Below, piece by piece: positions 22,996 through 33,780 of a DNA stretch of 64,000 nucleotides; position 1 is the first letter of the stretch, and each line of letters begins with the position of its first letter. The DNA comes from Smallanthus sonchifolius (taxonomy: Eukaryota > Streptophyta > Magnoliopsida > Asterales > Asteraceae): assembly GCA_023525975.1 (NCBI GenBank), contig CM042044.1:11332501-11396500 (forward strand), written 5' to 3'. Below the pieces are notes generated by a model. It searched no databases and had not been told where the DNA came from. It worked only from the letters and a program-made list of their open reading frames with translations. Made by a program: the position numbers and the translations under genes.

Positions 22996-23504
22996 CATGT
23001 TACGATTTCATTAACGTATAACTGTGCCAACTTATCGATGCTGGACGTTTCTTCCATCGAAAGAAAATGACCAGACTTAGTTAGTCTGTCAATGATAACC
23101 CAAATAGTATCATTCCCTCGACTCATTTGGGGAAGTTTCGTGATAAAGTCCATGGTTATCATTTCCCATTTCCAGACTGGAATTTAAAGTTGTTGTAATA
23201 AAACAGATGACTTCTGATGTTCAGCTTTAACTTGAGAACAGGTCAAACACTTTGCATCATAGATAGCGATATGTTTCTTCATTCCTATCCACCAGTAATT
23301 GGTTTTTAGGTTTTTGTACATCTTATCGCTTCCCGGATGCATTGTGTATTTAGATTTATGGGCTTCCTCAAGAATTTCTTCACGTGTATTCCCATAGATA
23401 GGAACCCAGATTCTCTTTTTCATTCTAAGAATTCCATCATCTCCTTTGATTAACTGATCAATCATGGCTCCCAATCCTTCCTTCTTAAGGTTGGGTTCTT
23501 GCAA
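22996..23504 (-). pseudogene. Integrase of element C, N-terminal third (piece 1 of 3)
   Basis: Contains the H2C2 zinc region (HKSKYTMHPGSDKMYKNL ... AKCLTCSQVKAEH, about 23370-23220). It then reads the first part of the catalytic core, MDFITKLPQMSRGNDTIWVI and TKSGHFLSMEE, and runs to LYVNEIVT. It is interrupted there by element D (duplication CATGT at 22996-23000). A stop lies between the zinc region and the core. Confidence 0.85.
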
Positions 23505-23684
23505 AGCATGTTTATGAGATTCCTTAATACGAGTAATAAGATTGATTTGAAGATCGAGTCTTAAAGCACGAACTCGTTTAGGTTACTCATGTTCCTTTCT
23601 GCTTAGAGAATCAGCTACGACATTGGCTTTTCCTTCATGATAACAGATTTCACAATCATAATCATTCAGGACTTCCATCCAACG

Positions 23685-24992
23685 TCATTGTCTCATATTT
23701 AGTTCTTTCTGACTGAATATATACTTTAAGCTTTTATGATCAGTGAACACGGTGGATTTGACTCTATATAGATAGTGTCTCCATAATTTCAGGGCGAAGA
23801 TTATGGCACCCAGATCTAAATCATTAGTCGTATAATTCTTTTCATGAGTTTTTAATTGACAAGAAGCATAAGCAATGAACTTGCTTCCTTGCATTAACAC
23901 ACAACCAAAGCCGGTGTGTGATGCATCACAGTAAATGGAAAAGCCTTCATTTCCATCTGGCGAAGCCAATATGGGTGCTTGAGTCAGTTTCTGTTTTAGA
24001 GTTTCGAATGCTTCAGATTGTTTAGGACCCCATTCATACTTGACTGACTTGTGGGTCAGAGAAGTTAATCGTACTGCGATTCGAGAGAAATATTGGATAA
24101 ATCTCCGATAGTAACCAGCTAGTCCAAGAAAACTACGGACTTCAGTTCGTGACTTCGGAATTTCCCATTTAGATATGGCTTCAATTTTGACATGGTAAAC
24201 TTGAATACCATTGGCATTGATTACATGACCAAAGAATTGAACTTCTGATAATCATAATTCACATTTTGAGAACTTAGCGTAAGGCTTTTCTGTTCTCAGG
24301 ATTTCATGTAAGATTTTCAAATGATTGGCATGATCTTCCTTATTTTTGGAATAGATGAGGATGTCGTCAATAAATACGATAATGAATTTATCCAAGTAAG
24401 GTTTACAGACTCGATTCATCATATCCATGAATGCTGCTGGTGCATTAGTAAGTCCGAATGGCATAACCGTGAACTCATAATGACCATATCGAGTTCTGAA
24501 AGCAGTTTTAGGAATGTCCTCTTCCTGGACTTTTAATTGTTGGTAACCAGATCAAAGATCAATCTTAGAAAAGCAACGAGCTCCTTAGAGTTGATCAAAA
24601 AGATTATCGATTTGAGGGAGTGGATAACGATTCTTTATCGTAACTTTGTTAAGTTCACAATAATCAATACACATGCGCATTGATCCATCCTTCTTTTTAA
24701 CAAATAATACTAGAGCTCCCCATGGCGATGAGCTTGGTCTTATAAACACTTTCTCTAGTAGTTCGTCTAAGTACTTCTTTAATTCTGCTATCTCATTTGG
24801 TGCTAATCTGTACGGGGCTTTAGCAATAGGTGCCGTACCGGGTACAAGATTGATTCTGAATTCCACTTCTCTCTCAGGTGGAATCCCAGGCAGTTCATCA
24901 GGTAAAACATCAGGGAATTCAGCCACAACCGGCACATCTTCAATCTTCGTTTTAGTGTCGGTAGTTATAGATACAAGGTATGCTAGCATCAT
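23685..24992 (-). pseudogene. pol: Reverse transcriptase and RNase H of element C
   Basis: RT begins with the linker ELPGIPPEREVEFRINL near 24885 and contains SSPWGALVLFVKKKDGSMRM (about 24730-24670), MPFGLTNAPAAFMD (about 24464-24420) and the catalytic FIDDILIY (codons near 24375-24355). RNase H (23969-23685) shows FSIYCDASHTGFGCVLMQ, EKNYTTNDLDLGAIIFALK and TDHKSLKYIFSQKELNMRQ. Several stops break it, including one between DQL and the next RT motif near 24585. Same subfamily as element B by sequence, but clearly a distinct copy. Confidence 0.88.
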
Positions 24993-24999
24993 TTTCTTA

Positions 25000-25450
25000 A
25001 GTACTTAGTGGCTTTTAGCATAGAAATTATTCCAACAGATTTGGATAATTTATCGCCATTGATCGTAAGAATATTGCCTTTCGGCGAACGAAGTTCTATT
25101 GCCTTTTTATCACACATGATACGGGCTTGGTTAGAGGCTAACTATTCCATTCCTAAGACAATGTCAAAACCTGCCAAAGTCATTGGCAATAATCTTGCAG
25201 GTATAACATGTCCTGATAATGTGATATGGAAATTATCGAGAATTTCAGAGATTTGGACGAGGTCACCGTTGGTAGTCTCTACCACGTATTTCTTGTCTAA
25301 TTTAGCTAGATTTTATTTAATAGTCTACAGAATCTATGATTTATAAAACTTTGGTTTGCACCAGAGTCAAATAAAACTCGAGCATAAATATCATCAACAA
25401 GAAATGTACCCATAATGACATCGCATACCTGCTGCTTCATGAGTGTTAAG
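25000..25450 (-). pseudogene. Aspartic protease region of element C
   Basis: Downstream of gag in another frame. The retroviral-type active site LFDSGANQSF is readable, with the Asp-Ser-Gly-Ala codons at 25357-25368. Further on, a MTLAGFDIVLG-like stretch lies near 25185-25145. Frameshifts and stops separate it from the RT frame. Confidence 0.7.
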
Positions 25451-25459
25451 AACGAATGC

Positions 25460-26697
25460 TCACGCATTCTTCTTCACTCCATCGGCAGGTTTGGGACTTG
25501 TCCCGTCCGTCTTCTTCAGCTTCGGACAATTGATTTTGATGTGGCCAACTTCACCACATCCAAAGCAAGTAGTTGATTTTCTCCTGAAGCAATCTTCTGC
25601 TTTGTGTCCGGACATTTTACAATAATTGTAGAAAATTCTAGCACGACATTGTCCCAAGTGCCTTCTTCTGCATTTTGGACACTCAGGGATGGAAGAGTTG
25701 TTATTACGAGAAGTAAAGTTGAATTTCTTGGATCCACTCGGGCCTTGCCCAGTTATTTCTTTCTTCTTCCTCCCCTCTTCCTGATTTCTTATCAGGCTTG
25801 TAGTTAATGATGCCCCCAGATCCATGGCATCATCAAGATTTTCACAATTCGTGACTTTCACCATGTCACGAATTTCACCAATCAAACCCCAGATATAACG
25901 CTTGATCAGGTTTGATTCGGGGGTTGCAAGATGTGGAACAATTCGAGCATTATCCAGGAGTTTGGGGCCATACTCCTGATGATTCGTTCCTATCATTCTT
26001 AAACTTAAAAATTTCCCTTCAATCTGTTCTCGTTCGTTCTAGGGAACATACTTCTTCTCCACTCTTGCCCTGAAGGCATTCCAGCCTATAGCATAGGCTG
26101 CTTCTCTGCCCTTGGTAGCAATGACATTGTTCCATCACTCTAAAGCTTGATCCTTGAATAAATTGGAGGTATATAAAACCTTGTCCTCCTCAGCACATTT
26201 GCTGATAGCTAAAACCGACTCAGTCTTCTCAATCCATCTTAATGTGGCAATCCCACCTTCCTTTCCAGAGAAATTGTACGGCTTACAATCCTGGAACATC
26301 TTATAAGTATAACCAACTACCTTTTTCTTCTTTTCTACATGACCGTAGTTATTACCCATACTCTCATCTTCAGAAGAGTTATGGTAATATTCTTCTCTTT
26401 CGGTCTTCTTGGATTTATGAGAAGCAGATCCCTTTGGTTCTAGGGTAATAGGTTTCGATTGCGTCACTGCTCAAGTTTGTCGAGAGTGAACATATTGAGG
26501 AATCGAATGTTGAATAGATATTCGGTCAGCTTGTCTCTTTTCAAGCTCTGTAAAATCATCAGGAGAGAATCCTTGATTCCTTCCGTTATCATCTTTTGGA
26601 GTTCCTTTCGGGACTCATTATTTTCAGCGGCATTATCAATTATTGCCTGCTTTTTCTTGCCTCTTGTGTTTTGAGAAGGTCCAGTTTGTTTCGACAT
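25460..26697 (-). pseudogene. gag: gag of element C
   Basis: Capsid/nucleocapsid polyprotein that would package element RNA. It starts MSKQTGPSQNTRGKKKQ at 26697, after the leader ORFs. The capsid core includes YNFSGKEGGIATLRWIEKTE near 26280-26215, the plant Ty3/Gypsy gag signature. After two frame breaks (about 26465, and in-frame stops near 26135 and 26040) it continues to a basic region and two cysteine clusters, ending in the zinc knuckle CFGCGEVGHIKINC (C-X2-C-X4-H-X4-C) near 25580-25540. The last residues are DGVKKNA. Confidence 0.85.
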
Positions 26698-26787
26698 TCT
26701 ATCAAGAGACAATAATTGAATTAAAACAGAACTTTTTGTTGATAAAATATTTACAAGAAGAAAATACATATGTAAAAATTATTTTTT

Positions 26788-27285
26788 CTAAAAATTTCTA
26801 AAATTCTTCTCTTCAAGAGCTTGAACTAGGAGGGCATTTCGTGCTTCCACTTCAGCCTTTTCTCTTTCCAGTTTAGCTATCCGGTTCAACAACATCTGTT
26901 CCCTCTCACTTCTTGACGCATTTTCATTTATATGCGGAGCAGGAATAGGAATCGTCTAATAATATGGAACATAAGGTATATTGGAATCAGCGCGTTCTTC
27001 TTCTTCAGGATCATATTTATTTTCATAAAGAATATTGGCATATCTCTCATGAAAATTTTGTGGATAAACATGAGTGACATTATAGATTCCAGTAGTTGGA
27101 GCAGAATGAAAACTTATAAAAGGATTATAGGGAACACTAGGGTTTCCTTTGTCTCCAAGGCTTCTGAAAGTGGAACTTTCAGTTTCCTCATTAAGTTTTA
27201 TAGTTGTTTCATTCGTTTTATGGTCAAAGTAACTAGCATGAGCGAATTTTCAAAGAAAACTAGGACCTTTGCCTTTTCTAACCAT
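26788..27285 (-). pseudogene. Leader ORF 2 of element C, coiled-coil C-terminus
   Basis: A 166-codon frame from ATG (27283-27285) to TAG (26788-26790), keeping phase throughout with only two internal stops (TGA near the start, TAG about two-thirds along). It starts MVRKGKGPSF and has an acidic middle (YDPEEEERADSNIPYVPYY). It ends in a heptad-like helix (LLNRIAKLEREKAEVEARN) suggesting a coiled coil. The ATG is preceded by TTTATTTTCAG, a good splice acceptor, so this frame might have been spliced to leader ORF 1 upstream. It lies directly before gag. Too short for the usual ORF cut-offs because of the stops. Function unknown. Confidence 0.5.
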
Positions 27286-27532
27286 TCTGAAAATAAAAAA
27301 AACAAACGATCTTTTATTATCATAAAACATATTACAATAAAAGTAAAATACAACAAAACTTCAATCTTTTATCTGCTCCTTCCCTAGGGTCTTCAGATCT
27401 TTTTCGTATTCATATACCTGCTTCCCATAAAACTGGGTTCTTTTTCTTATCCATGATTCTCTTCTTGTTTATCTCATCCGTTTGGCGTAACGAAGGATCC
27501 AGACATTCGATACGGGAAGAAGGCATAGTATA

Positions 27533-28087
27533 CTAATAACCATATTTAGGAGGAGGATCACGAATACCCATCAGCATATCATTATAAACATGATGAGATT
27601 CAGGTGGTGATTGAAAATAAGCTTGGTAAGGATTATATGTTGGTTCAGGGAACACATATGGATCATACATGACCGGGGATCCAGAGTTATAAGATTGATA
27701 ATCAAAACTGTTTGAGATAGGGTTATTGAAAGGATAAACATTAGGGTTTTCAGAAGCAGATTGATATTGGGGATCTTCAGAAGGATCTTCTTCAGATGAC
27801 TGAATTTGACTAGATTGTGCCTTATTTCCTTGCACAGACTGGGCAGCAGTATTTCAATTGCTAAAGTCTGATCCAGCATCCATCCATTGACTGGAAGAGT
27901 GTTGGGATTGAGGGTGATATTCGGGAGAGTGAAGAAGTACAACAAATGGGTCATCATTATAGTATGGTGAACAGATATGATTCTGTTGTGAACCTAATGG
28001 ATGATATTCTAGATATTCTTGCTTAATAGGACGATTAGGATCGTAATACGGAACAGTATTTCCTCCAGGCATCTGCAATCTTATCAT
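27533..28087 (-). pseudogene. Leader ORF 1 of element C (Pro/Tyr/Gln/Ser-rich, unknown function)
   Basis: Open frame of about 184 codons between primer site and gag, broken by a single in-frame TGA at 27854-27856. It starts MIRLQMPGGNTVPYYDPNRP and ends DPPPKYGY. Composition is rich in Pro, Tyr, Ser, Gln and Asn, with no membrane segment and no recognised domain. It is separate from gag, which starts at 26697. The stop is compatible with one transition, so the frame was probably open in the active ancestor. It could be an accessory protein or a gag-like leader; I do not recognise it. Confidence 0.55.
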
Positions 28088-28380
28088 ATTAGTACTTTAT
28101 TTCATTGGTAAGACTTGGATACTAAAGCCAGTATCTTAATCTTAACTAAAGCTCTACAAGGATGGTTATCTTTTCAGAGTAGTACCTCCGACAGATATGT
28201 TCCCAGGTAAGAGCGACGGGTCTAGGAGTGATTTATACACCGCTCTTTCCTTAGACAGAACACTTCCGTTTGTTAGATAACTATATACCGGTCAGAATGT
28301 CACCTTGTTTTCTTATCTTAAAAAGCATTAATGGTTAAAGCTTAGATACTAGATCCAAGTATCTAATTCGCTAAACCTAT

Positions 28381-28393
28381 GGCTCTGATACCA
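28381..28393 (-). other. Primer-binding site of element C
   Basis: Reads TGGTATCAGAGCC on the minus strand, complementary to the 3' end of plant initiator-Met tRNA, 3 bp inside the 5' LTR. It fixes the element's orientation. Confidence 0.92.
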
Positions 28394-28396
28394 ACT

Positions 28397-29928
28397 TGTC
28401 ACACACTGCCTCAGGCACCCCTAGACGTGTGCGAGCCCGATTGGTATCACTTGGTTATCTGATTTCAGAGTTTTATAAAATACAATGGATGTCTTTTTCA
28501 AAGGATCGTTTCATCATTTATTTCAACCTCAAAGGTTGTATTTGTAAATACCAAAACTCAGTTGGAAAACAAAAGCCTTGTATTTACTTTATAAACATAG
28601 GGTTTTAATACCCTTTTCATTTAATTACAAAACATTGTTTGAAATCAAATACATGATGAGCCACTGGAAATAGTTCCAACACAGGGTTGATCAGTTCCCT
28701 GGTCCTATCTCCTTTCTTTAGGATTTCTCTCTACACGAGGCCTGAGAATGCTACGTGCATTCCATCCTTTTTCCTGGGTCAGATCTCACGTCTGCCCGTA
28801 TACCATTCTCATCATATTTTAATCATTACCTGAAAAATATTTTGAAAATAAAACGTCAACGTGAACGCTGGTGAATACAATATCTTGACAAAAATCATTT
28901 TGGCACAAACAAGTATTAATTTCATAATCACAACTTCCTGTTCAATCTACACACTCAGCAGGTCTTTCCTGTTCAATCGCACCACAATATACACTGGCAG
29001 TATGTCTTTATAACAACGGGAACTCCATGTCCCTCATTTGTTATAAAGGGAAGCACCGGACGCAATTCGGGAATTTCACCCGAGACCCGTGTATCCCTTG
29101 CAATTTTTACGTATACCTATGGCCTGAATGCTTGTTTGTAGAAGTACGTTGAGCATTATTTCGTTAACCTCTATTTGGCCATTTTTGCAAATAAAAGGTT
29201 TGACACAAGTTTTAAAAGAGATAAATTATTCACCTTGTTTGTAGGAATAAGCCTCTTAAGTCAAAAGCTTAGCTTCTACCTTCTTAACTTGATTTATCTA
29301 GAGTATTCGTACTTCTAGGAGCGTTTCTTCTTACATCGAGTATTAGAATAAGAGGGAATCAAGCCAGGAGCATCGGGAGTCGCCTAAGAGAGCTCTGGAA
29401 CAAGTTTTGAAAGTGTTGGACGAGTTTGTTGTGAGGAATGAAACTGAATTCGTCCATCTATTTATAGGCTGAAAAGCCAACCCGTAGCGGGCCGCTACGT
29501 AGGCGGGTGGCGGTCCACCACCGCCTCGAATGGCGTCAGCCCTAGATATCCAACTCTGATTAGACCTTTTATAAGTTTACGGCTAGCGGACCGTTACTCA
29601 GGGGCGTAGCGGTATGCCACCGGTACCACCTAGCATGGCGGTCCGCCACGAGTACGCGTGTCAATATTTTTGACCATTAGTCACCATACACATGGCATAC
29701 CCGAATTTATTGCTTAGTCAACAAGTAGCGGACCGTTACCTAGGTCATGGCGGTCCGACACCCAACTTTGTCCTCTTAGCGGATCGTTAGGCTTTACCTT
29801 AGCGGTCCGCTAAGGTCTAAAAAATTCATAATTTTCCTTTTGAACCCTGAACTTTAAGTATAATTATACTACAGTCCCTAGGGTTTACCTTTTGTCAAAT
29901 CTTGGACATTTTTGGGGCAGGTGTTACA
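28397..29928 (-). repeat. 5' LTR of element C
   Basis: 1532 bp, the partner of 6882-8465. TATA box TATAAATAGA at 29457-29466. The outer edge abuts target duplication ATGTC; the inner edge is 3 bp from the primer-binding site. Confidence 0.9.
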
Positions 29929-30231
29929 ATGTCGGTCCGACATCCAGTGAGGCGGTGTATTTGACTTCATGGGCACATAACGGACCGCTACGTGTAGGAT
30001 ATCGGTCCGATATCCATTTTACATCGTCAGATCTTAAGGTGATTCATCCAACACGTGTCATCTCCCAATTGTTTCCTTGCACTCTACATGTCGGACCAAT
30101 ATGGATCCGATGTCGGTCCGACATCTGTCCATTTTCATAATTTTTCATCTTTAGTCCTCTAACTTTTGGGTAGTTGTACTTTAGGCCCTGGACTTTTATT
30201 TTCCTGAAAAAAAATGCGATGTTACACTAAT

Positions 30232-31209
30232 CAACAACTTATTAAAACAAGTTATTGATTTCAATCATTATCAAAACAATGGATTATCTTATATCTTAAT
30301 CATTATTAAACAGTTGTTATCCCAACATGTTCTTTCACACCCACACATCACCCAAGCATTGGCGACTAGTGTAGATCACGATAAGACGTTAGTGTTGGGG
30401 TTTCGTGCAAGGGTTTCAAAACTCTTTTAAAACGCGCAGCGAAAGAACAAGCATTAACTGATCTAAGCCAAACCCTAGATCGTCCCACCAGGAGTCTAAA
30501 TGCAAATTAAAAATTCAATAACAACCTTAGGGGTTTAGGGTTATACCTTTCGCGACTAGGAGACGGCAACCAAGTTGTAACACCAAGTGACAACAATCCG
30601 GTCGGTAGATCCTGCTACTCGAAGTCACGAACATTACCCGCAACTCTAATCCACCTGTACCGAACTCGGATGTATATCTGGTTTTATCTTCAATGATCCT
30701 GAAACCAAAACGAATATCTATTCGTTTTCTTCTAGTCACACGACAACACCATCAATACGAACGTATCCAATACGTACAACACAATGAGAGGCACGCGCGA
30801 GAGAAATCCAGCAAGCCCGTGGTGGCGGCGTGGCAGTAGGCCGATGACGGGACGCGTACGACGTTAGTGGGCAGGCGGAAATAGATTACACACGACAGCG
30901 ATGGTGCGAGCGGAGAACGTCCAGCTATACAAGGTGGCGGTGACGACTCTTGAGTGAAGAAGGGATTAGGGTTTTTACCAAATCTTGCAATTACTAATTT
31001 ATGGTTTCTTTTAACCCTTAACCTAACATTTTGTATTTATAGATAATTAGGAAACTTATCCACAAATTTAGGGTTTTAAGGTTTCCATTAGTTACACTTT
31101 TAATCCCTGTCGTAATCTCATAACCACTTACCCACAAATTTAGGGTCTCATAACCATAATTAACCAACTATTTGGTTATTTAAATATATAACCTTTATAT
31201 ATTTGTAAA
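30232..31209. other. Spacer right of element G; possible old minus-strand LTR
   Basis: The sequence from TGTTGGGGTTTCGTG (about 30393) to a minus-strand TATA box (CTATAAATAC, about 31032-31041) resembles the 3' half of a retrotransposon LTR in the minus orientation. No partner LTR, primer site or target duplication was found, so this is a weak call. No gene is visible. Confidence 0.3.
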
Positions 31210-31642
31210 CTAGCTTATAACCTCGTGTATTACACAGGGTGAAAAATTTCATACATAAAATTATTAAAATTTTATGTATGTATTTTAGATATATAAAAAT
31301 GTATTACATATACTAAGAATAGAAAACAAAATTCAAAATATGTAAAAATTATTATATAATTGAGTTTCGAAAATATGTTAACTACTATTTAATATAATTT
31401 GACTTTCATTTAAAATTTGATTGAAAATAAAAGTTATGTAATTAGATTTCAAAATTTATTATGGTAAGGGTTAATTAAAATAAATGTGTCTTATTAATAT
31501 AATTAGTATTTTCTTTAAAAATATATTATTATTAAAAGATAGAGGTATATTTAATAAAAGAGAGAGACGGGAAAAAAATTATGATAATGAATATGGAGGC
31601 GACACGTGACATGAAAAATCTTTATTTATTATATAGTATAGA
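31210..31642 (-). mobile_element. Non-autonomous Helitron (433 bp)
   Basis: The minus strand begins TCTATACTATATAATAAAT and ends in a hairpin (CCTGTGTAATACACGAGG) followed by TTATAAG and CTAG. It is flanked by host A on the 5' side and T on the 3' side, the Helitron insertion rule. No coding capacity. Related to 10303-10687 and 46059-46430. Confidence 0.8.
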
Positions 31643-31677
31643 TACAAATAATTAACTTTATAATTAATTATATACAA

Positions 31678-31682
<5 letters not shown>

Positions 31683-31727
<45 letters not shown>
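31683..31727. repeat. (AT)n(GT)n microsatellite
   Basis: An uninterrupted AT run followed directly by TGTGTGTGTGTG. Confidence 0.95.
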
Positions 31728-31728
<1 letters not shown>

Positions 31729-33463
31729 TTATAACTTGATTATTCTTCAATTCCAAATCATATAAACAATTAGTTATGTCGTCTGTAATTCCAAATTACA
31801 ATCCCTTTTATGTCATAGATTATCTTGGATAATCCTTGCCTTTCGGTTTTATTCGTGTAAGGCTCGTTTAACTCCTAAACGACTTTTTAGATATATTGTT
31901 GTTCGTGGTGTAATTCCTTTGGAAATTATCTCGGTGGTCGTGTTGTCAACTGTCATTACTTGGACATACAAGTCCAATAGTTAGTTGTGTTGCTCCTTTC
32001 TCACCACGTCTGCATCGTTTTGCTCATTCTTAGCTTATCTTCGATTTCGACAAACAAACCCAAAAGGTAATATAATGGTTGTACTCGATCGACTGTGGTT
32101 CCGAAGGGCAAACTATAAGGGTTGTTCCCCGATCGTAAGCGAAAACCGCCACTGATGCTTATGTTTGAAGGGTTAACGCATAAACGATTTCGCTAGAAAA
32201 TGTAAGATGTTGATGTGTTTTTGCATTCAATTATTAACCTAATGCTCTAATTCTCTTGATTGTGTAATATGATGGTGATTTGGGTATTAATCGATATATA
32301 TTTTTGGAGGAAATAGGGATGTGATGCAACCAACCAAATTTGACTCCATATAACCTTAAAAGCTAAACTTTTATAACTTCATGTTTGACAATTGCTTAAT
32401 TAAATGTTGGTTAATGGGGTCAGAAGGGCTTCCAGCAGTAACGTTCTATGTGACAGGGCTTAAGATACCTCATGGAGTTTCAGACAATCCAACCTAGACA
32501 ATTGTTAAGAATTTGGAGGTAAATTATAAGAAGAAAGGTTCACGAAAACGAGTGAATCTCGAGATTAGAGGTTAGGGATCTATTATGCCTTTATATTAGA
32601 CGTTACAATATGTTGTGAACAAAGACATCCAAAGTTTAAAGGAAATCAGGGACTTGAGCAATGGGAATTATGGGATGCAACCAACCCGAAAACAAATGTC
32701 CACTAATTGAAAGTGGTTAATGAAAACCAATTTGACCGTAAGTGTAATGAATTTGACTTGAAAATTGGTTGTTTGAAACATTTGGTTTTGTTGCATCAAT
32801 GTGTGTTCACCCGTGTTTTTTCAACGTCAACATGTTTTTTTAAGCTGTTCAATTTGCTTATGGGTTTTGAATGTTTCTTAATTATGTAACCATATCATGG
32901 ATTCCACCTTTTTTCTGTTATTTCGTTGATATTAGCTTTCACCCGAGGCAAAATGATCGGAGAGTTGACCGAAGGTGTTTGTGGTAGCCGTAGAGTTGAC
33001 CAGAGGTGGTGGTGGTTGCCGGAGAGAAAACATGTGTTAGAAGTGGGGACATAATTTCTTTTAATTGTTTATTTATTTAAATAGAGAGGTATACCGGTTA
33101 TTTGAAAATTTTTACTCTAAAAACTAACATTTATTTAAGGGACCAAATGTGTTATGTTTAGATAAACTATTGAGACAACTCTTTAATTTTTTAAAGTTGA
33201 AGACCAAAAATACAATATGAACAAACTTCATGGACTATCCGTGCTGTTAACTCATTGCTTAAATAATAATTGGTTTTATATAAAATTACAAAGTTTTGAA
33301 ATTTGAAGTACAACTTGACAAAATGATTGCAATAAAAACAAATTCATTTCATCCTCATCTTGACTGGGCCATAACACTAGAAACATATAGAAGAATTTAA
33401 AATTAAAAGAAACTGAAGATATATAAGAAAAACAAATAAATTTATTACATAAATATATATAAA
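31728..33463. other. AT-rich intergenic DNA
   Basis: No retroelement or long frame recognised apart from the decayed frame at 32414-32710. Confidence 0.5.
32414..32710 (+). pseudogene. Possible decayed coding fragment, unidentified
   Basis: A 99-codon frame from ATG to TGA with three internal TAG codons, otherwise protein-like: MGSEGLPAVTFYVTGLKIPH, VNYKKKGSRKRVNLEIRG, VNKDIQSLKEIRDLSNGN. All three stops could come from single transitions. I do not recognise the family. It could be chance in AT-rich DNA or a gene fragment carried by a transposon. Confidence 0.25.
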
Positions 33464-33780
33464 GAGAGAGAGAGAAAGAAAGGATTCTCTGAGAAGGGGA
33501 TTTTGCCTAAGTAGTATAAGAAGTAATATGGAGATGACATTTATCACTCCTTATAAATATGATTAAAGGGTATATAGGTCCTACAGATTAGGTTCAGGTA
33601 TTTTAGTCTTGACCACTTTTGTTGACTTTTTATCACCCCCCCTCATTTTTAAACGTTCATAACTTTTACATACGACTTATTTTTTTAAAAAAATTACACC
33701 ATAAAAACGAACATTTTTTTATTTTTAAAACGAGTATAGTGTCGTTATAAACAAAAAAGAAAAAAAAATTACGTTTTTCA

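Larger units (their letters stand above)
6882..29928 (-). mobile_element. Element C: Ty3/Gypsy LTR retrotransposon containing elements B and D
   Basis: LTRs at 6882-8465 (3') and 28397-29928 (5') are clearly alike. On the minus strand they begin TGTAACACCTGCCCC and end in TGTGACA. ATGTC occurs exactly at 6877-6881 and 29929-29933 as the target duplication. The primer site (TGGTATCAGAGCC) is next to the 5' LTR and a polypurine tract (GGCGGGGAGGA) next to the 3' LTR. Order on the minus strand: leader ORFs, gag, protease, RT, RNase H, integrase with a chromodomain-like tail. The integrase is cut into three pieces by nested elements D and B. About 9.4 kb is C itself. Many stops and frameshifts; not functional. 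Confidence 0.9.
4838..30226 (-). mobile_element. Element G: solo-LTR-like Ty3/Gypsy-type element, split by element C
   Basis: Occupies 4838-6881 plus 29934-30226, about 2.3 kb once element C is removed. On the minus strand it begins TGTAACATCGC (at 30226) and ends GGTGTTTCA (at 4838). It is flanked by CTAAT at 4833-4837 and 30227-30231, an exact 5-bp duplication. A TATA box (TATAAATAGA) lies at 6828-6837, with palindromic CGGTCCG motifs upstream of it. No primer-binding site, gag or pol was found, so it reads as a solo LTR or a very short non-autonomous element. The region downstream of the TATA box is long (about 2 kb) and full of internal repeats. Confidence 0.6.

Noticed and set aside
27357..27957. 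Overlapping 128-aa minus frame (27571-27957) as a gene
   Set aside because: Alternative frame over leader ORF 1; composition (Leu/Ile-rich from AT-rich DNA) is less protein-like and it has no motif.
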